A DNA stretch of 64,000 bases from Cladorhizidae sp. MBARI D1340-BT2 (taxonomy: Eukaryota; Porifera; Demospongiae; Poecilosclerida; Cladorhizidae): contig JAQNBH010000011.1 in NCBI GenBank assembly GCA_028752905.1, forward strand, positions 24,124,341-24,188,340, in the 5' to 3' direction. Each line of letters begins with the position of its first letter. Position 1 is the first letter of the stretch. The notes under the pieces are model-generated. The model did no database searches, was not told the DNA's origin, and saw only the letters and a program-made list of their open reading frames with translations. The position numbers and the translations under genes were made by a program. This document shows, one piece after another, positions 43,049 through 58,284 of this stretch.

Positions 43049-43335
43049 GACCTTCCATTCTTCACATTAGGAATAGAGCATGTATATACCCAACCTTGCA
43101 TTCTTCCCATTAGGACTAGAGGATGTAAATACCCAAACTTCCATTCTTCCCATGAGGACTAGAGCACAACCTTCCATTCTTACCATGAAGACTGGAGCAT
43201 GTATATACCCAACCTTCCATTCTTCCCATGAGGACTAGATCAAGTATATACCCAACCTTCCATTCTTCCCATGAGGACTAGAGCATGTATATACCCAACC
43301 TTCCATTCTTCTCCATGAGGACTAGAGCATGTATA
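43049..43335. repeat. Minisatellite, about 43-bp unit, 7 copies
   Basis: The same unit as 35084-35717, with seven copies. The first and last units match those of copy 1, so the length difference lies in the interior. Confidence 0.93.
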
Positions 43336-45584
43336 TAGTATTAACAACCTGGGCTCCTCTAGCATCGAGGCAGGAGGAATAGGGTCAAGGTTCTGTTGAA
43401 TTTGTGTCTGAAATATAAACTCTAATAAACTGTGTAATAAATAGGCTTTGTATATATAATAACTTAAAGATGTCCCGAGAAACTGGCAACAAGAAAGCAG
43501 AGTAATCATCACTGGCATGGCTGCTCCTACAGTTACCCTAGCCCTCTCCTCAGCCCCATTGCAATAGGTCACTACGTGATTTGGCTGCATTCTGCAATGA
43601 CCAGAATGCTTGCATTCATGCAAGTTGTGAATTATTTACAAGGAGAGTGGATTAGCAAACCAAATCCACTACTAATACAATACATCATAGTGCACATACT
43701 ATTAACTTCGTGAACTGCTCAGCCAAGTGCCTACTTGAGGGCACGCTCAATTATTTCAGCAAGCAGTGCAGGTGATAATAGCTGAACTTGATAAGAGTTT
43801 GTTGTCATGCACTCCAGGATGTACATGACTTGCTAGCGAACAGGAAAACTTTCAAATGTGCTAAATTCTAATCATTTAAAAAAATAGTTTTAGCTGTAAA
43901 AAAAATTAGAATTTCTAAAAATAGCTACATAGTGATTGGTATAGGGTGTGGCCTTGGGTGACTAAGCTAGAGAGATAGAGATGGAACTGAGACCATGGCT
44001 AGTAAATCCTTGTACAGTTACTTTCAACCTGTGTAAGACCTTCCTAGCCCCAGTGCGCTGCTATCAGAGCCTGCTAGTTCATATGAACAACCAGCAGAGA
44101 TTACTGAGTAAGCCTTGTTGAAGGGCAATATGGCAGCCATTTCTCACTCATCAAGGAGCTAGAGGTCATTCACCCACACGCATTCATAATTAGGAGGTGT
44201 GTTTGCATATTTTTTCTTTGCAAATTTTATACTTTCATAATTTATTCTGAAGTTTGTTTTTGCTTTGATGTGAATATTACAACCTTCAAAACTCTGTCTA
44301 CATGATATACAGTCAAATTACATTACAAACTGTTACAAAAGAAATTTATTTTATTTTATATAGAAATCAAGATCATCCGGAAGTCCTGCTGTTGCTGTTC
44401 CATAACAAGGTCTGAGTTTTTCTAGAGCTACTGTTGTTTTTACATTGTAGTGTAGATTAATTGTAGCCAGGTACACCAGATTTCATGGCTTGATGCACAC
44501 CAGAGTTCATGTCTTGCTACATATCAGAGTTCATAGCTTTATACACATCAGATTTCATGGCTTGGTGCACGCCAGAGTTCATGGCTTGATACACACCAGA
44601 GTTCATAGCTCGATACACACCAGACTTCATGTCTTGATACACACCAGAGTTCATAGCTTAATGCACACCAGAGTTCATGGCTTGTTACACACCTGAGTTC
44701 ATGGCTTGATGCACACCAGAGTACATGGCTTGATGCACACTAGAGTTCATGGCTTGGTACACACCAGAGTTCATGGCTTGACACACCTGTGTTCATGACT
44801 TGCTGCACACCACAGTTCATGACTGCTACACACCAGAGTTCATGTCTTACTACACACCAGAGTTCATAATATATTGATACAGACCAGCGTTCATAGCTTG
44901 ATACCCATCAAAGTTCATGGCTTGATGCAAACCAGAGTTCATGGATTTACGCACACCAGAGTTCATGGCTTGATGTACACTAGAGTTCATGGCTTGATTC
45001 ACAACATAGTTCATGGCTTGATGCAAACCGGTGTTCATATCTTGATACAGACCAGAGTTCATAGCCTGATACCCAACAGAGTTCATGGCTTGATGCACTC
45101 CAGGGTTCATGGCTTGATGCAAACTAGAATTCATGGCTTGATGCAAACTAGAGTTCATGTCTTGTTGCATACCTGAGTTCATGGCATGATATAACACAAG
45201 AGTTCATGACTTGATGCGCACCAGAGTCAATGACTTGATGCACACCTGCATTCATGGCTTGATACACAACAGATTTCATAGCTTGATGCACACCAGATTT
45301 CATGGCTTGCTGCACACCAGTGTTCAAGCTTGAAGTACACCAGAGTTCATGGCTTGATGGACACCAAAGTTTATTGCTTGATGCATACCAGAGTTCATGG
45401 CTTGATGCAAACCAGAGTTCATTGGTGATGCACACCAGAGTTTATGGCTTGCTGCAAGCCAGTGTTCATACATTGATGCACACCAGAGTTCATGGCTTGA
45501 TGCACACCAGAGTTCATGGCTTGATGCACACCAGAGTTCATAGGTGGTGCAAACCAGAGTTAAGTGCTTGATACACACCAGAAT

Positions 45585-47540
45585 TCATGGCTTGCTACAC
45601 AGTTCATTGCTTGATGCATACCAGAGTTCATAGCTTGATGTACACCTGAGTTCATGGTTTGATGCACACCAGAGGTCATGGCTTGCTGCACACCGCAATT
45701 CATAGCTTGATGCACACAAGAGTTCAAGGCTTGATGCACACCAGATTTCATGGCTTGATACACACAAGAGTTCATGGCTTGACACACCAGAATTCATGGC
45801 TTTCTGCATGCCAGAGTTCATGAATTTATACAGAGTTCATGACTGCTACACTCCAGAGTTCATGGCTTGATGCACAGCAGAGTTCATAGCTCGATACACA
45901 CCAGAGTTCATAGCTCTATACACACCAGAGTTCATGTCATGCTACACACCAGAGTTTATAACTTTATAAATATCAGTGTTCATGGCTTGATGCACGCCAG
46001 AGTTCATAGCTTGCAGCATGCCAGAGTACATGGCTTCCTACACACCAGAGTTCATGGCTTGTTGCACCCCAGAGTTCATGGCTTGATGCACACCAGAGTT
46101 CATGGCTTGATACAGGGTTCATGACTGCTAAACAACAGACTTCATGGCTTGCTACACACCAGAGTTCATAGCTTGATACAGACCAGAGTTCATAGCTTGA
46201 TACCCACCAGATTTCATGGCTTGATGCACAACCGAGTTCATGGCTTAATGCGCTCCCGAGTTCATGTCTTGAAGTAAACCAGAGTTCATGGAATGATGCA
46301 TACCAGAGTTCATGACTTGATGCACACTACAGTTCATGTCTTGATACACACCAGAGGTCATAGCTTGATACAGACCAGAGTTCATATATTGATACTCACC
46401 AGAGTTCATGGCTTGATGCACACCAGAGTACATGGCTTAATGCACACCATAATTCATAGCTTGATGCAGACCAGATTGCTTGGCTTGATGCAAACCAGAG
46501 TTCATGGTTTGATACAGAGTGCATGGCTACTGACACCAGAGTTCTTGGCTTGATACACACCAGAGTTCACGGCTTGATGCACACCAGAATTCATATAGTT
46601 CATATCTTGCTTCGCCCCCGAGTTAATGGCTTGATGCACATTCGAGTTCATGGCTTGATGCATACCAGAGTTCATGGCTTGAATCATATCAGAGTTCATG
46701 GCTTGGTACACACAAGGTTTCATGGCTTGACACACCAGAGTTCATGGCTTGCTGCATGACAGAGTTCATAGCTTGCAGCACGCCGGAGTTCATGGCTTCC
46801 TACACACCAGAGTTCATGGTTTGATGCACCCCAGAGTTCATGGCTTGATGCCCACCAGAGTTCATCGCTTGATACAGAGTTTATGACTGCTAAATAACAG
46901 ACTTCATGGCTTGCTACACACCAGAGTTCATAGCTTGATACAGACCAGAGTTCATAGCTTGATACCCACCAGATTTCATGGCTTAATGCACAACAGAGTT
47001 CATGGCTTGATGCGCACCCGAGTTCATGTCTTGAAGTCAACCAGAGTTCATTGATTGATGCACACCAGAGTTCATGACTTGATGAACACCACAGTTCATG
47101 TCTTGATACACACCAGAGTTCATAGCTTGATACAGACCAGAATTCATATATTGATACTCACCAGAGTTCATGGCTTGATGCACACCAGAGTACATGGCTT
47201 GATGCACACCATTATTCATAGCTTGATGCACTCCAGAGTGCATGGCTTGATGCAAACCAGGGTTCATGGCTTGATGCACACCAGAGTTCATATAGTTCAT
47301 CTTTTGCTGCACCCCCGAGTTCATGGCTTGATGCACATCCGAGTTCATGGATTGATGCACATCAGAGTTCATGGCTTGATGAACACCGGAGTTCATGGCT
47401 TGCTACACACCAGAGTTCATGGCTTGATGCACACCAGAGTTCATGGCTTGATTCACATCAGAGTTTATTGCTTGGTACACACAAGGGTTCACGGCTTGAC
47501 ACACCAGAGTTCATGGCTTGCTGCATGCCAGAATTCATGA
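45585..47540. repeat. Satellite higher-order block, first copy
   Basis: This block recurs at about 50013-51967 (offset 4,427-4,428 bp), with the marker interruptions at 46114, 46873 and 47876 reappearing at 50542, 51302 and 52306. Differences are few (for example ATATATTG versus ATATATGG near 46390/50818). Confidence 0.85.
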
Positions 47541-47599
47541 ATTGATACAGAGTTCATAACTGCTACACACCAGAGTTCATGGCTTGATGCACAGCAGAG

Positions 47600-49990
47600 T
47601 TCATAGCTCGATACACACCAGAGTTCATGTCTTGCTACACACCAAAGTTAAAGCTTGATACAGACCAGAGTTCATAGCTCTATACACACCAGAGTTCATG
47701 TCTTGCTACACACCAGAGTTTATAACTTTATAAATATCAGAGTTCATGGCTTGATGCACGCCAGAGTTCATAGCTTGCAGCATGCCAGAGTTCATGGCTT
47801 CCTACACACCAGAGTTCATGGCTTGATGCACCCCAGAGTTCATGGCTTGATGCACACCAGAGTTCATGGGTTGATACAGGGTTCATGACTGCTAAACAAT
47901 AGACTTCATGGCTTGCTACACACCAGAGTTCATACCTTGATACAGACCAGAGTTCATAGCTTGATACCCACCAGATTTCATGGCTTGATGCACAACAGAG
48001 TTCATGGCTTAATGCGCACCCGAGTTCATGTCTTGAAGTAAACCAGAGTTCATTGATTGCTGCACACCAGAGTTCATGACTTGATGCACACCACAGTTCA
48101 TGTCTTGATACAGACCAGAGTTCATAGTCTGATACCCACCAGAGTTCATGGCTTGATGTACTCCAGGGTTCATGGCTTGATGCAAACTAGAGTTCATGGC
48201 TTGATGCACACTTGAGTTCATGTCTTGTTGCATACCAGAGTTCATGGCATGATAACACACAAGAGTTCATGACTTGATGCGCACCAGAGTCAATGACTTG
48301 ATGCACACCTGTGTTCATGGCTTGATACACACCAGATTTCATAGCTTGATGCACACCAGAGTTCATGGCTTGCTGCACACCAGTGTTCAAGCTTGAAGTA
48401 CACCAGAGTTCATGGCTTGATGGACACCAAAGTTTATTGCTTGATGCGTACCTGAGTTCATGGCTTCATGCAAACCAGAGTTCATAGCTTGATGTAAACC
48501 AGAGTTTATGGCTTGCTGCAAGCCAATGTTCATAGCTTGATGCACACCAGAGTTCATATAGTTCATCTTTTGCTGCACCCCGAGTTCATAGCTTGATGCA
48601 CACCAGAGTTCATGGCTTGATGCACACCAGAGTTCATGGCTTGATGCACACCAGAGTTCATAGGTGGTGCACACCAGAGTTAATTGCTTGATACACACCA
48701 GAGTTCATGGCTTGCTACACAGTTCATTGCTTGATGCATACCAGAGTTCATAGCTTGATGTACACCTGAGTTCATGGTTTGATGCACACCAGAGATCATG
48801 GCTAGCTTCACACCGCAATTCATAGCTTGATGCACACCAGAGTTAAAGGCTTGATACACACAAGAGTTCATGGCTTGACACACCAGAATTCATGGCTTTC
48901 TGCATGCCAGAGTTCATGAATTTATACAGAGTTCATGACTGCTACACTCCAGAGTTCATGGCTTGATGCACAGCAGAGTTCATAGCTCTATACACACCAG
49001 AGTTCATGTCTTGCTACACACCAGAGTTTATAACTTTATAAATATCAGAGTTCATGGCTTGATGCACGCCAGAGTTCATAGCTTGCAGCATGCCAGAGTT
49101 CATGGCTTCCTACACACCAGAGTTCATGGCTTGATGCACCCCAGAGTTCATGGCTTGATGCACACCAGAGTTCATGGGTTGATACAGGGTTCATGACTGC
49201 TAAACAATAGACTTCATGGCTTGCTACACACCAGAGTTCATACCTTGATACAGACCAGAGTTCATAGCTTGATACCCACCAGATTTCATGGCTTGATGCA
49301 CAACAGAGTTCATGGCTTAATGCGCACCCGGGTTCATGTCTTGAAGTAAACCAGAGTTCATTGATTGCTGCACACCAGAGTTCATGACTTGATGCACACC
49401 ACAGTTCATGTCTTGATACAGACCAGAGTTCATAGTCTGATACCCACCAGAGTTCATGGCTTGATGCACTCCAGGGTTCATGGCTTGATGCAAACTAGAG
49501 TTCATGGCTTGATGCACACTTGAGTTCATGTCTTGTTGCATACCAGAGTTCATGGCATGATACCACACAAGAGTTCATGACTTGATGCGCACCAGAGTCA
49601 ATGACTTGATGCACACCTGTGTTCATGGCTTGATACACACCAGATTTCATAGCTTGATGCACACCAGAGTTCATGGCTTGCTGCACACCAGTGTTCAAGC
49701 TTGAAGTACACCAGAGTTCATGGCTTGATGGACACCAAAGTTTATTGCTTGATGCGTACCTGAGTTCATGGCTTCATGCAAACCAGAGTTCATAGCTTGA
49801 TGTACACCAGAGTTTATGGCTTGCTGCAAGCCAATGTTCATAGCTTGATGCACACCAGAGTTCATATAGTTCATCTTTTGCTGCACCCCGAGTTCATAGC
49901 TTGATGCACACCAGAGTTCATGGCTTGATGCACACCAGAGTTCATGGCTTGATGCACACCAGAGTTCATAGGTGGTGCACACTAGAGTTA
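47600..49990. repeat. Satellite higher-order block, 1,308-bp tandem pair
   Basis: The units from about 47655 and about 48963 are near-identical over most of 1.3 kb (offset 1,308 bp). A further copy of the second unit lies at about 52083-53126 (offset 3,120 bp). Confidence 0.85.
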
Positions 49991-50425
49991 ATTGCTTGAT
50001 ACACACCAGAGTTCATGGCTTGCTACACAGTTCATTGCTTGATGCATACCAGAGTTCATAGCTTGATGTACACCTGAGTTCATGGTTTGATGCACACCAG
50101 AGATCATGGCTAGCTTCACACCGCAATTCATAGCTTGATGCACACCAGAGTTCAAGGCTTGATGCACACCAGATTTCATGGCTTGATACACACAAGAGTT
50201 CATGGCTTGACACACCAGAATTCATGGCTTTCTGCATGCCAGAGTTCATGAATTTATACAGAGTTCATGACTGCTACACTCCAGAGTTCATGGCTTGATG
50301 CACAGCAGAGTTCATAGCTCGATACACACCAGAGTTCATAGCTCTATACACACCAGAGTTCATGTCATGCTACACACCAGAGTTTATAACTTTATAAATA
50401 TCAGTGTTCATGGCTTGATGCACGC

Positions 50426-53110
50426 CAGAGTTCATAGCTTGCAGCATGCCAGAGTACATGGCTTCCTACACACCAGAGTTCATGGCTTGATGCACCCCAG
50501 AGTTCATGGCTTGATGCACACCAGAGTTCATGGCTTAATACAGGGTTCATGACTGCTAAACAACAGACTTCATGGCTTGCTACACACCAGAGTTCATAGC
50601 TTGATACAGACCAGACTTCATAGCTTGATACCCACCAGATTTCATGGCTGGATGCACAACCGAGTTCATGGCTTAATGCGCTCCCGAGTTCATGTCTTGA
50701 AGTAAACCAGTGTTCATGGAATGATGCATACCAGAGTTCATGACTTGATGCACACCACAGTTCATGTCTTGATACACACCAGAGTTCATAGCTTGATACA
50801 GACCAGAGTTCATATATGGATACTCACCAGAGTTCATGGCTTGATGCACACCAGAGTACATGGCTTAATGCACACCATAATTCATAGCTTGATGCAGACC
50901 AGATTGCTTGGCTTGATGCAAACCAGAGTTCATGGTTTGATACAGAGTGCATGGCTACTGACACCAGAGTTCTTGGCTTGATACACACCAGAGTTCACGG
51001 CTTGATGCACACCAGAATTCATATAGTTCATATCTTCTTCGCCCCCGAGTTAATGGCTTGATGCACATTCGAGTTCATGGCTTGATGCATACCAGAGTTC
51101 ATGGCTTGAATCATATCAGAGTTCATGGCTTGGTACACACAAGGTTTCATGGCTTGACACACCAGAGTTCATGGCTTGCTGCATGACAGAGTTCATAGCT
51201 TGCAGCACGCCAGAGTTCATGGCTTCCTACACACCAGAGTTCATGGTTTGATGCACCCCAGAGTTCATGGCTTGATGCACACCAGAGTTCATCGCTTGAT
51301 ACAGAGTTTATGACTGCTAAATAACAGACTTCATGGCTTGCTACACACCAGAGTTCATAGCTTGATACAGACCAGAGTTCATAGCTTGATACCCACCAGA
51401 TTTCATGGCTTAATGCACAACAGAGTTCATGGCTTGATGCGCACCCGAGTTCATGTCTTGAAGTCAACCAGAGTTCATTGATTGATGCACACCAGAGTTC
51501 ATGACTTGATGCACACCACAGTTCATGTCTTGATACACACCAGAGTTCATAGCTTGATACAGACCAGAATTCATATATTGATACTCACCAGAGTTCATGG
51601 CTTGATGCACACCAGAGTACATGGCTTGATGCACACCATTATTCATAGCTTGATGCACTCCAGAGTGCATGGCTTGATGCAAACCAGGGTTCATGGCTTG
51701 ATGCACACCAGAGTTCATATAGTTCATCTTTTGCTGCATCCCCGAGTTCATGGCTTGATGCACATCCGAGTTCATGGATTGATGCACATCAGAGTTCATG
51801 GCTTGATGCACACCGGAGTTCATGGCTTGCTACACACCAGAGTTCATGGCTTGATGCACACCAGAGTTCATGTCTTGATTCACATCAGAGTTTATGGCTT
51901 GGTACACACAAGGGTTCATGGCTTGACACACCAGAGTTCATGGCTTGCTGCATGCCAGAATTCATGAATTGATACAGAGTTCATAACTGCTACACACCAG
52001 AGTTCATGGCTTGATGCACAGCAGAGTTCATAGCTCGATACACACCAGAGTTCATGTCTTGCTACACACCAATGTTAAAAGCTTGATACAGACCAGAGTT
52101 CATAGCTCTATACACACCAGAGTTCATGTCTTGCTACACACCAGAGTTTATAACTTTATAAATATCAGAGTTCATGGCTTGATGCACGCCAGAGTTCATA
52201 GCTTGCAGCATGCCAGAGTTCATGGCTTCCTACACACCAGAGTTCATGGCTTGATGCACCCCAGAGTTCATGGCTTGATGCACACCAGAATTCATGGGTT
52301 GATACAGGGTTCATGATTGCTAAACAATAGACTTCATGGCTTGCTACACACCAGAGTTCATACCTTGATACAGACCAGAGTTCATAGCTTGATACCCACC
52401 AGATTTCATGGCTTGATGCACAACAGAGTTCATGGCTTAATGCGCACCCGGGTTCATGTCTTGAAGTAAACCAGAGTTCATTGATTGCTGCACACCAGAG
52501 TTCATGACTTGATGCACACCACAGTTCATGTCTTGATACAGACCAGAGTTCATAGTCTGATACCCACCAGAGTTCATGGCTTGATGCACTCCACGGTTCA
52601 TGGCTTGATGCAAACTAGAGTTCATGGCTTGATGCACACTTGAGTTCATGTCTTGTTGCATACCAGAGTTCATGGCTTGATACCACACTAGAGTTCATGA
52701 CTTGATGCGCACCAGAGTCAATGACTTGATGCACACCTGTGTTTATGGCTTGATACACACCAGATTTCATAGCTTGATGCACACCAGAGTTCATGGCTTG
52801 CTGCACACCAGTGTTCAAGCTTGAAGTACACCAGAGTTCATGGCTTGATGGACACCAAAGTTTATTGCTTGATGCGTACCTGAGTTCATGGCTTCATGCA
52901 AACCAGAGTTCATAGCTTGATGTACACCAGAGTTTATGGCTTGCTGCAAGCCAATGTTCATAGCTTGATGCACACCAGAGTTCATATAGTTCATCTTTTG
53001 CTGCACCCCGAGTTCATAGCTTGATGCACACCAGAGTTCATGGCTTGATGCACACCAGAGTTCATGGCTTGATGCACACCAGAGTTCATAGGTGGTGCAC
53101 ACCATAGTTA
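50426..53110. repeat. Satellite block A, source of the 7,859-bp duplication
   Basis: Nearly identical to 58285-60969 at a constant offset of 7,859 bp. For example, the frames at 51482-51967 and 59341-59826 translate identically. Confidence 0.88.
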
Positions 53111-54337
53111 ATTGCTTGATACACACCAGAGTTCATGGCTTGCTACACAGTTCATTGCTTGATGCATACCAGAGTTCATAGCTTGATGTACACCTGAGTT
53201 CATGGTTTGATGCACACCAGAGATCATGGCTAGCTTCACACCGCAATTCATAGCTTGATGCACACCTGAGTTCAAGGCTTGATGCACACCAGATTTCATG
53301 GCTTGATACACACAAGAGTTCATGGCTTGACACACCAGAATTCATGGCTTTCTGCATGCCAGAGTTCATGAATTTATACAGAGTTCATGACTGCTACACT
53401 CCAGAGTTCATTGCTTGATGCACAGCAGAGTTCATAGCTTGATACACACCAGAGTTCATGTCTTGCTACACATCAAAGTTCATAGCTTGATACAGACCAG
53501 AGTTCATAGCTCTATACACACCAGAGTTCATGTCTTGCTACAAACCAGAATTTATAACTTTATAAATATCAGAGTTCATGGCTTGATGCATGCCAGAGTT
53601 CATAGCTTGCAGCATGCCAGAGTTCATTGCTTCCTACACACCAGAGTTCATGGCTTGATGCACCCCAGAGTTCATGGCTTGATGCACACCAGAGTTCATG
53701 GGTTGATACAGGGTTCATGACTGCTAAACAACAGACTTCATGGCTTGCTACACACCAGAGTTCATACCTTGATACAGACCAGAGTTCATAGCTTGATACC
53801 CACCAGATTTCATGGCTTGATGCACAACAGAGTTCATGGCTTAATGCGCACCCGAGTTCATGTCTTGAAGTAAACCAGAGTTCATGGATTGCTGCACACC
53901 AGAGTTCATGACTTGATGTACACCACAGTTCATGTCTTAATACAGACCAGAGTTCATAGTCTGATACCCACCAGAGTTCATGGCTTGATGCACTCCAGAG
54001 TTCATGGCTTGATGCAAACTAGAGTTCATGGCTTGATGCACACTTGAGTTCATGTCTTGTTGCATACCAGAGTTCATGGCCTGATACCACACAAGAGTTC
54101 ATGACTTGTTGCGCACCAGAGTCAATGACTTGATGCACACCTGCGTTCATGGCTTGATACACACCAGATTTCATAGCTTGATGCACACCAGAGTTCATGG
54201 CCTGCTGCGCACCAGTGTTCAAGCTTGAAGTACACCAGAGTTCATGGCTTGATGGACCCCAGAGTTCATGGCTTGATGCACACCAGAGTTCATGGCTTGA
54301 TGCACACCAGAGTTCATAGGTGGTGCACACCAGAGTT
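53111..54337. repeat. 1,228-bp satellite unit missing from the later copy
   Basis: The interval between blocks A and B. The following sequence from 54338 resembles it at an offset of 1,228 bp (53415 and 54643 start equivalent frames). It has no counterpart between 60969 and the next block. Confidence 0.8.
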
Positions 54338-57300
54338 AATTGCTTGATACACACCAGAGTTCATGGCTTGCTACACAGTTCATTGCTTGATGCATACCAG
54401 AGTTCATAGCTTGATGTACACCTGAGTTCATGGTTTGATGCACACCAGAGATCATGGCTAGCTGCCCACCGCAATTCATAGCTTGATGTACACCAGAGTT
54501 CAAGGCTTGATGCATACCAGATTTCATGGCTTGATACACACAAGAGTTCATGGTTTGATACACCTGAATTCATGGCTTTCTGCATGCCAGAGTTCATGAA
54601 TTTATATAGAGTTCATGACTACTACACTCCAGAGTTCATTGCTTGATGCACAGCAGAGTTCATAGCTCGATACACACCAGAGTTCATGTCTTGCTACACA
54701 TCAAAGTTCATAGCTTGATACAGACCAGAGTTCATAGCTCTATACACACCAGAGTTCATGTCTTGCTACACACCAGAATTTATAACTTTATAAATATCAG
54801 AGTTCATGGCTTGATGCACGCCATAGTTCATAGCTTGCTGCATGCCAGAGTTCATTGCTTCCTACACACCAGAGTTCATGGCTTGATGCACCCCAGAGTT
54901 CATGGCTTGATGCACACCAGAGTTCATGGCTTTATACAGGGTTCATGAGACTGTTAAACAACAGACTTCATGGCTAGCTGCACACCACAATTCATCGTTT
55001 GATGCACACCAGAGTTCAAGGCTTGATGCACACCAGTTTTCATGGCTTGATACACACAAGCTTTACACACCAGAATTAATGGCTTTCTGCATGCCAGAGT
55101 TCATGAATTTATACAGAGTTCATGACTGCTACACTCCAGAGTTCATTGCTTGATGCACAGCAGAGTTCATAGCTCGATACACACCAGAGTTCATGTCTTG
55201 CTACACATCAAAGTTCATAGCTTGATACAGACCAGAGTTCATAGCTCTATACACACCAGAGTTCATGTCTTGCTACACACCAGAGTTTATAACTTTATAA
55301 ATATCAGAGTTCATGGCTTGATGCACGCTAGAGTTCATAGCTTGCGAATGCCAGAGTAAATTGCTTCCTACACACCAGAGTTCATGGCTTGATGCACCCC
55401 AGAGTTCATGGCTTGATGCACACCAGAGTTCATGGCTTGATACAGGGTTCATGACTGCTAAACAACAGACTTCATGGCTTGCTACACACCAGAGATCATA
55501 GCTTGATACAGACCAGAGTTGATAGCTTGATACCCACCAGATTTCATGGCTTGATGCACAACAGAGTTCATGGCTTAATGCGCTCCCGAGTTCATGTCTT
55601 GAAGTAAACCAGAGTTCATGGATTGATGCATACCAGAGTTCATGACTTGATGCACACCACAGTTCATGTCTTGATACACACCAGAGTTCATAGCTTGATA
55701 CAGACCAGAGTTCATATATTGATACTCACCAGCTTGATGCACACCAGAGTACATGGCTTGATGCACACCATAATTCATAGCTTGATGCAGACCAGATTGC
55801 ATGGCTTGATGCAAACCAGAGTTCATGGCTTGATACAGAGTGCATGGCTACTGACACCAAATTCATGGCTTGATACACACCAGTGTTCATGGCTTGATGC
55901 ACACCAGAGTTCATAGAGTTCATATCTTGCTGCGCCCCTGAGTTAATGGCTTGATGCACATCCAAGTTCATGGATTGATGCACACCAAAGTTCATGGCTT
56001 GATGCACACCAGAGTTCATGGCTTCCTACACACCAGAGTTCATGGCTTGATGCACACCAGAGTTCATGGCTTGATTCACATCCGAGTTCATGGCTTGGTA
56101 CACACAAGGGTTCATGGCTTGATACAGCAGAGTTCATGGCTTGCTGCATGACAGAGTTCATAGCTTGCAGCATGCCGGAGTTCATGGCTTCCTACACACC
56201 AGAGTTCATGGCTTGATGGACCCCAGAGTTCATGGCTTGATGCACACCAGAGTTCATGGGTGATACAGAGTTTATGACTGCTAAATAACAGACTTCATGG
56301 CTTGCTACACACCAGAGTTCATAGCTTGATACAGACCAGAGTTCATAGCTTGATACCCATCAGATTTCATGGCTTGATGCACAACAGAGTTCATCGCTTG
56401 ATGCGCACCCGAGTTCATGTCTTGAAGTCAAACAGAGTTCATTGATTGATGCACACTAGAGTTCATGACTTGATGCACACCACAGTTCATGTGTTGATAC
56501 ACACCAGAGTTCAAAGCTTGATACAGACCAGAATTAAGATATTGATACTCACCAGAGTTCATGGCTTGATGCACACCAGAGTACATGGCTTGATGCACAC
56601 CATTATTCATAGCTTGATGCACTCCAGAGTGCATGGCTTGATTCAACCCATGGTTCATGGCTTGATGCACACCAGAGTTCATATAGTTCATCTTTTGCTG
56701 CACCCCCGAGTTCATGGCTTGATGCACATCCGAGTTCATGGATTGTGCACATCAGAGTTCATGGCTTGATGCACACCAGAGTTCATGGCTTGCTACACAC
56801 CAGAGTTCATGGCTTGATGCACACCAGAGTTCATGGCTTGATTCACATCATAGTTTATGGCTTGGTACACACAAGGGTTCATGGCTTGACACACCAGAGT
56901 TCATGGCTTGCTGCATTCCAGAATTCATGAATTGATACAGAGTTCATGACTGCTACACACCAGAGTTCATGGCTTGATGCACAGCAGAGTTCATAGTTCG
57001 ATACACACCAGAGTTCATGTCTTGCTATACACCAAAGATAAAAGCTTGATACAGACCAGAGTTTATAGCTCTATACACACCAGAGTTCATGTCTTGCTAC
57101 ACACCAGAGTTTATAACTTTATAAATATCAGAGTTCATGGTTTGATGCAAACCAGAGTTCATGGCTTGATACACACCAGTGTTCATGGCTTGATGCACAC
57201 CAGAGTTCTGTAGTTCATATCTTGCTGCGCCCCCGAGTTAATGGCTTGATGCACATCCGAGTTCATGGATTGATGCACACCAAAGTTCATGGCTTGATGC

Positions 57301-57369
57301 ACACCAGAGTTCATGGGTTGATACAGGGTTCATGACTGCTAAACAACAGACTTCATGGTTTGCTACACA
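54338..57369. repeat. Satellite block B, source of the 6,631-bp offset copy
   Basis: Nearly identical to 60969-64000 at a constant offset of 6,631 bp, for example 55623-55916 with 62254-62547. The second copy runs to the window edge. Confidence 0.88.
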
Positions 57370-58284
57370 CCAGAGTTCATACCTTGATACAGACCAGAGT
57401 TCATAGCTTGATACCCACCAGATTTCATGGCTTGATGCACAACAGAGTTCATGGCTTAATGCGCACCCGAGTTCATGTCTTGAAGTAAACCAGAGTTCAT
57501 GGATTGCTGCACACCAGAGTTCATGACTTGATGCACACCACAGTTCATGTCTTGATACAGACCACAGTTCATAGTCTGATACCCACCAGAGTTCATGGCT
57601 TGATTCACTCCAGGGTTCATGGCTTGATGCAAACTAGAGTTCATGGCTTGATGCACACTTGAGTTCATGTCTTGTTGCATACCAGAGCTCATGGCATGAT
57701 ACCACACAAGAGTTCATGACTTGATGCGCACCAGAGTCAATGACTTGATGCACACCTGCGTTCATGGCTTGATACACACCAGATTTCATAGCTTGATGCA
57801 CACCAGAGTTCATGGATTGCTGCACACCAGTGTTCAAGATTGAAGTACACCAGAGTTCATGGCTTGATGGACACCAAAGTTTATTGCTTGATGCGTACCA
57901 GAGTTCATGGCTTCATGCAAACCAGAGTTCATAGCTTGATGTACACCAGAGTTTATGGCTCGTTGCAAGCCAATGTTCATAGCTTGATGCACACCAGAGT
58001 TCATATAGTTCATCTTTTGCTGCACCCCGAGTTCATAGCTTGATGCACACCAGAGTTCATGGCTTGATGCACACCAGAGTTCATGGCTTGATGCACACCA
58101 GAGTTCATAGGTGGTGCACACCAGAGTTAATTGCTTGATACACACCAGAGTTCATGGCTTGCTACACAGTTCATTGCTTGATGCATACCAGAGTTCATAG
58201 CTTGATGTACACCTGAGTTCATGGTTTCATGCACACCAGAGATCATGGCTAGCTGCACACCGCAATTCATAGCTTGATGCACAC

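Larger units (their letters stand above)
41348..44470. repeat. Segmental duplication, copy 2 (3.1 kb)
   Basis: Colinear with 32174-36852, without the hAT insertion and with a shorter minisatellite. It preserves the pre-insertion state of the hAT site at about 42525-42545 (GGTCACATGATAATATC). Its 3' edge (GTAGCCAG, 44470) abuts the first unit of the 24-bp satellite. Confidence 0.95.
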
